Assembly (NCBI RefSeq): GCF_004346925.1
Contig: NZ_CP031167.1
Span: forward strand, 2,934,001-2,998,000
Length of the DNA: 64,000 nt
Direction: 5' to 3'
Source: Stenotrophomonas sp. ASS1
GTDB lineage: Bacteria; Pseudomonadota; Gammaproteobacteria; Xanthomonadales; Xanthomonadaceae
The notes below the pieces were generated by a model that was not told the origin of the DNA, searched no databases, and saw only the letters and a program-made list of their open reading frames with translations. Of this stretch, positions 61,311-64,000 are shown in pieces (positions within the stretch are counted from its first letter, which is position 1; every line of letters starts with the position of its first letter). The translations under genes and the position numbers were made by a program.

Positions 61311-61388
61311 GTAGTGCCGGCCGCTGGCCGGCAACCCCAGGCAATCTGCGACGCTGGGTCGCACCTGCCGGCCAGCGGCCGGTACTAC
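61311..61388. repeat. GTAG-type REP inverted pair
   Basis: GTAGTGCCGGCC-GCT-GGCCGGC and its complement ending GTACTAC, with a 32-base spacer, in the divergent region between the aminotransferase and ccmA. This is the only pair at a divergent junction. Confidence 0.85.
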
Positions 61389-61444
61389 CCTGTGAATTCA
61401 CCGCTACAATTGCCGCCGCACTCCGGCATGAAGACCTTTGCCCC

Positions 61445-62074
61445 TTGAACACCCCTGCATTGCTGGCCGCCAGCGGCCTGAGCTTTTCCCGCAATGACGA
61501 GCCGGTGTTCGGCCCGCTGGACTTCCATGTGGACGCCGGCGAAGCCCTGCTGGTTCAGGGCGGCAATGGCGCCGGCAAGACCACCCTGCTGCGCGTGCTG
61601 GCGGGCCTGGCCCGGCCTGGTGCCGGGCAGGTGCAGATCGATGGCAGGCCGGCCGGCAATGCCGAGCGCGCGCGTTACGTCGCCTACCTCAGCCACCTGC
61701 CCGCATTGAAGCCCGATCTGGACACGCTGGAGAACCTGCATTTCCTGTGTGGCCTGCACGGCCGTCGCGCACGGCAGATGCCGGGCAACGCGCTGGCCAT
61801 CGTCGGCCTGGCCGGTTATGAGGACACTCTCGTTCGGCATCTGTCCGCCGGACAGAAGCGGCGGCTGGCACTGGCACGCATCTGGCTGTCACCGGCGCCG
61901 TTGTGGCTGCTCGACGAACCCTATGCCAACCTTGACCTGGAGGGCATCACCCTGGTCAACCGGATGATTTCCGCGCATCTGCGTGCCGGCGGCGCTGCAC
62001 TGGTCACCACCCACGGCGCCTATGCCGCACCGCCGGTGCGTACCCGCCAGCTCGACCTCGGCGGTACCGCATGA
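61445..62074 (+). CDS. ccmA: Haem exporter ATP-binding protein CcmA
   Basis: A 209-residue ATPase of the CcmABCD complex, which releases haem-loaded CcmE in cytochrome c maturation system I. Walker A is GGNGAGKTT at about residues 39-47, the signature [13 protein letters not shown] near 135, and Walker [13 protein letters not shown] near 157. The start is taken as TTG at 61445 because no ATG or GTG lies in frame between it and the upstream REP. The next gene overlaps by ATGA. Confidence 0.93.
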   Translation: MNTPALLAASGLSFSRNDEPVFGPLDFHVDAGEALLVQGGNGAGKTTLLRVLAGLARPGAGQVQIDGRPAGNAERARYVAYLSHLPALKPDLDTLENLHFLCGLHGRRARQMPGNALAIVGLAGYEDTLVRHLSAGQKRRLALARIWLSPAPLWLLDEPYANLDLEGITLVNRMISAHLRAGGAALVTTHGAYAAPPVRTRQLDLGGTA

Positions 62075-62766
62075 TCGCGCCAGGCACCGAACCGGGCCTG
62101 TGGCAGACCGCAGCGGCCCTGCTCAAGCGCGACCTGCGCCTGCTCTGGCGCCGCCGCGGCGATGCGCTGCAGCCGCTGCTGTTCGCGGTACTGGTGGTGG
62201 TGCTGTTCGCGCTCGCCCAGGGCCGCGAACCGCAACTACTGGCCGCCACCGCCGGCGCGGTGCTGTGGCTGGCCGTGCTGCTGGCCGGCCAGCTGTCACT
62301 GGATTCACTGTTCCGCTCCGATGCCGAAGACGGCTCGCTGGAGCAATGGCTGCTGGCGCCGGTGCCGCTGGCCTGGCTGGTGCTGGTGCGCGTGCTGCTG
62401 CACTGGGCCACCACTGCGCTGCCGCTGATCGTGGTCAGCCCGTTGCTGGCCGAAATGCTGCATCTGCCGCATGACCAGCTGCCGATGTTGCTGGCATCGT
62501 TGATGCTGGGAACACCGTTGCTGAGCCTGATCGGTGGCGTGGTCGCTGCACTGACCGTAGGCATCCGGCGCTCTGGTATTCTCGTGGCGTTGCTGTCGTT
62601 GCCGCTGTACGTGCCGGTGCTGGTGTTCGGTGCAGGCAGCCTGGCAGCGGCGGGACGCGGACAGGATCCGGTCGGTGCGCTGCTGATGCTGGGCGCCGGC
62701 CTGCTGGTCGCGCTGGTGCTGGCGCCGTTGGCCACCGCCGCTGCAATACGTATTTCTCTGAGTTGA
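62071..62766 (+). CDS. ccmB: Haem exporter membrane protein CcmB
   Basis: A 231-residue inner-membrane protein with six hydrophobic segments and the CcmB pattern ([22 protein letters not shown] at the N-terminus, in parts; [14 protein letters not shown] near 92; [13 protein letters not shown] near 180). It forms the membrane part of the CcmAB transporter. It overlaps ccmA by four bases. Confidence 0.93.
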   Translation: MIAPGTEPGLWQTAAALLKRDLRLLWRRRGDALQPLLFAVLVVVLFALAQGREPQLLAATAGAVLWLAVLLAGQLSLDSLFRSDAEDGSLEQWLLAPVPLAWLVLVRVLLHWATTALPLIVVSPLLAEMLHLPHDQLPMLLASLMLGTPLLSLIGGVVAALTVGIRRSGILVALLSLPLYVPVLVFGAGSLAAAGRGQDPVGALLMLGAGLLVALVLAPLATAAAIRISLS

Positions 62767-62809
62767 CCGAGCTGAGAGCCAATCCACCCCTGCTGGATAG
62801 CCGCCACGC

Positions 62810-63580
62810 ATGAATCCGATTGTCCGCTGGTTCCACCAACTCGGTTCGCCCCCCACGTTCGACCGATTCGCTGCCCGCTGGTCGCGGGTGTTCTACCTCG
62901 CGGCGGTGCCGGTGCTGCTGGTCGGCATGTGGCAGGCGCTGCTGGTGGTGCCGCCGGAAGCCAAGCAGCTGGACAGCTTCCGCATCCTCTACATCCACGT
63001 GCCCAGCGCCTGGATGAGCCTGTTCGTGTTCGCGCTGATGGCGCTGTATGCCGCCATCGCCCTGATCTGGCGGATCAAGGTCTGCGAGATCCTGGCCATG
63101 GCCTGCGCACCGATGGGTGCCGGTTTCACCCTGATCACCCTGCTCACCGGCAGCATCTGGGGCAAGGGTACCTGGGGCACCTGGTGGGACTGGGACCCGC
63201 GCATGACCAGTGAGCTGGTGCTGCTGTTCCTGTACCTGGGCGTGATCGGCCTGTATCACGCCATCGAAGACCGCCGCAGCGCCGCACGCGCAGCCGGCCT
63301 GCTGGCCATCGTCGGAGTCAGCCTGCTGCCGGTGATCCGCTATTCGGTGGACTGGTGGGGCGGCCTGCACCAGCGCCAGTCGATCAACGTGTTCGGTGAA
63401 TCGGCGATCAGCAGCGCGATGATCGCGCCGCTGTGGTGGATGGTGATCGGCACCAAGTTCTGGTTCGCCGGTTCGGTGCTGGCCAAGGCCCGTGCCGACA
63501 ATCTCGACCGCGAGGCCGGCAAGGCCTGGGTCGGCGGCCGCGTCGATGCCGCACGTGCGGCCGGGGAGGCCCAGCCATGA
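62810..63580 (+). CDS. ccmC: Haem-handling protein CcmC
   Basis: A 256-residue membrane protein with six helices and the tryptophan-rich [17 protein letters not shown] near residues 123-139, which holds haem for transfer to CcmE. The flanking haem-ligand histidines are in [13 protein letters not shown] (about 62) and WGGLHQRQS (near 186) loops. The C-terminus extends about 20 residues past the last helix. The ccmD gene overlaps by four bases. Confidence 0.95.
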   Translation: MNPIVRWFHQLGSPPTFDRFAARWSRVFYLAAVPVLLVGMWQALLVVPPEAKQLDSFRILYIHVPSAWMSLFVFALMALYAAIALIWRIKVCEILAMACAPMGAGFTLITLLTGSIWGKGTWGTWWDWDPRMTSELVLLFLYLGVIGLYHAIEDRRSAARAAGLLAIVGVSLLPVIRYSVDWWGGLHQRQSINVFGESAISSAMIAPLWWMVIGTKFWFAGSVLAKARADNLDREAGKAWVGGRVDAARAAGEAQP

Positions 63581-63765
63581 CCCACCTGCCCTATGTGATC
63601 GGCGCCTATGCCGTGTTCGTGCTGGTACTCGGCGCCGATGCCATCGGTTCGTGGCTGCGCCTGCGCGTGGCACGCCGGTTGGCGCTGGCACGCCAGCAGC
63701 GGCAGCAGACCCGCGCCGTCAAACAGGACGCTGCGGCGCCGCTGTCGACGGAGCTGGAACGATGA
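63577..63765 (+). CDS. ccmD: Haem exporter protein CcmD
   Basis: A 62-residue single-helix membrane protein ([21 protein letters not shown], seen as the segment at about 6-26) with a basic helical tail [13 protein letters not shown]. It holds CcmE in the CcmABC complex. GGGGAGG lies before the ATG; both ends overlap neighbouring ccm genes. Confidence 0.92.
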   Translation: MTHLPYVIGAYAVFVLVLGADAIGSWLRLRVARRLALARQQRQQTRAVKQDAAAPLSTELER

Positions 63766-64000
63766 CGCCGGTACAACGTCGCCGCCTGGTCTGGGTACTG
63801 CTGGCCCTGCTCGCCTCCGGGCTGGCCACCGCACTGGTGGCGATGGCGCTGGAACGCAACATCGCCTACCTGTACACGCCTTCGGAAGTGCTGCGCGGCG
63901 ATGTCGATGCGCAGTCGCGGTTCCGCCTGGGCGGCATGGTGGTGAAGGGCTCCTTCAACCGCCCGGTGGGTTCGCTGGAAGCACGTTTTGAAGTGACCGA
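63762..64000 (+). CDS. ccmE: Cytochrome c maturation protein CcmE, partial
   Basis: The window ends after 79 codons. Visible are the basic start [20 protein letters not shown] (anchor helix) and the beginning of the OB-fold domain ([23 protein letters not shown]). CcmE is the periplasmic haem chaperone; the haem-binding His lies in the part not seen. GGAG with seven bases spacing precedes the ATG. Confidence 0.93.
   Translation, partial: MTPVQRRRLVWVLLALLASGLATALVAMALERNIAYLYTPSEVLRGDVDAQSRFRLGGMVVKGSFNRPVGSLEARFEVT

Noticed and set aside
1..64000. tRNA, rRNA, prophage or insertion sequence
   Set aside because: I looked for tRNA-like cloverleaf ends, transposase motifs and integrase genes and saw none; a tool-based scan could still find a small RNA.

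Overview
The window is GC-rich chromosomal DNA from a gammaproteobacterium of the Xanthomonadaceae, most likely Stenotrophomonas (maltophilia group). The pointers are the codon use, the gene content (an Oar-type TonB-dependent receptor in a sugar locus, a transmembrane repetitive protein, a diverged ccm cluster), and many short palindromes beginning with GTAG that look like the SMAG/REP elements known from S. maltophilia. About 66 protein genes cover most of the window. I found no rRNA, tRNA, CRISPR array, insertion sequence or prophage. Both window edges cut genes: a thiamine-diphosphate E1 enzyme on the left and ccmE on the right.

Layout. 1-6.5 kb: E1 enzyme, glutathione S-transferase, acetyltransferase, glycine-zipper envelope proteins, TatD nuclease, TcdA and a c-type cytochrome. 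6.5-12.3 kb: cold-shock protein, a DUF456 membrane protein, outer-membrane phospholipase A with an ArsC-like reductase, a second GST, two paralogous ten-cysteine lipoproteins and class I fumarase. 12.4-14.7 kb: an ECF41-type sigma factor with its carboxymuconolactone-decarboxylase partner, each behind a matching promoter, then an unknown gene. 14.8-26.5 kb: ABC exporter, ferredoxin-NADP reductase, glutathione peroxidase, M3 peptidase, Cfa, a DUF3298 lipoprotein, rhomboid protease, POT transporter and a degenerate nuclease-fold protein. 26.6-33 kb: MnSOD, a barnase/barstar pair with a duplicated repeat tail, transmembrane repetitive protein, NfuA, PhhB, a TonB-domain lipoprotein and ZupT. 33.5-38.1 kb: divergent rluC and rne. 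38.2-51.7 kb: a sugar locus on the minus strand. 51.9-64 kb: bolA-yciI, scpA-scpB-rluB, a divergent AraC/MFS pair, small unknown genes, an omega-amidase with an aminotransferase, and ccmABCDE.

The sugar locus reads LacI regulator, TonB-dependent receptor, glycoamylase-like (GH144-type) lipoprotein, sugar-binding lipoprotein, two permeases, a discoidin-containing (alpha/alpha)6 glycosidase and an exported EEP-family hydrolase. Two LacI-type operators (TGTAAACGATTTCA and TGGAAACGCTTACA on the minus strand) lie before the first hydrolase and before the regulator. The layout suggests import across the outer membrane, periplasmic cleavage and ABC import. No ATPase gene is present, so a shared one elsewhere is needed.

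Repeats are the most unusual feature. Five loci carry GTAG palindromes, mostly as inverted pairs between genes. Two clusters have grown into tandem arrays, of 34-bp and 152-bp units. Three copies of a 64-75 bp palindrome sit at convergent gene ends, and one of them supplies the last six codons and stop of a regulator. A 102-bp element with perfect 25-bp arms follows zupT.
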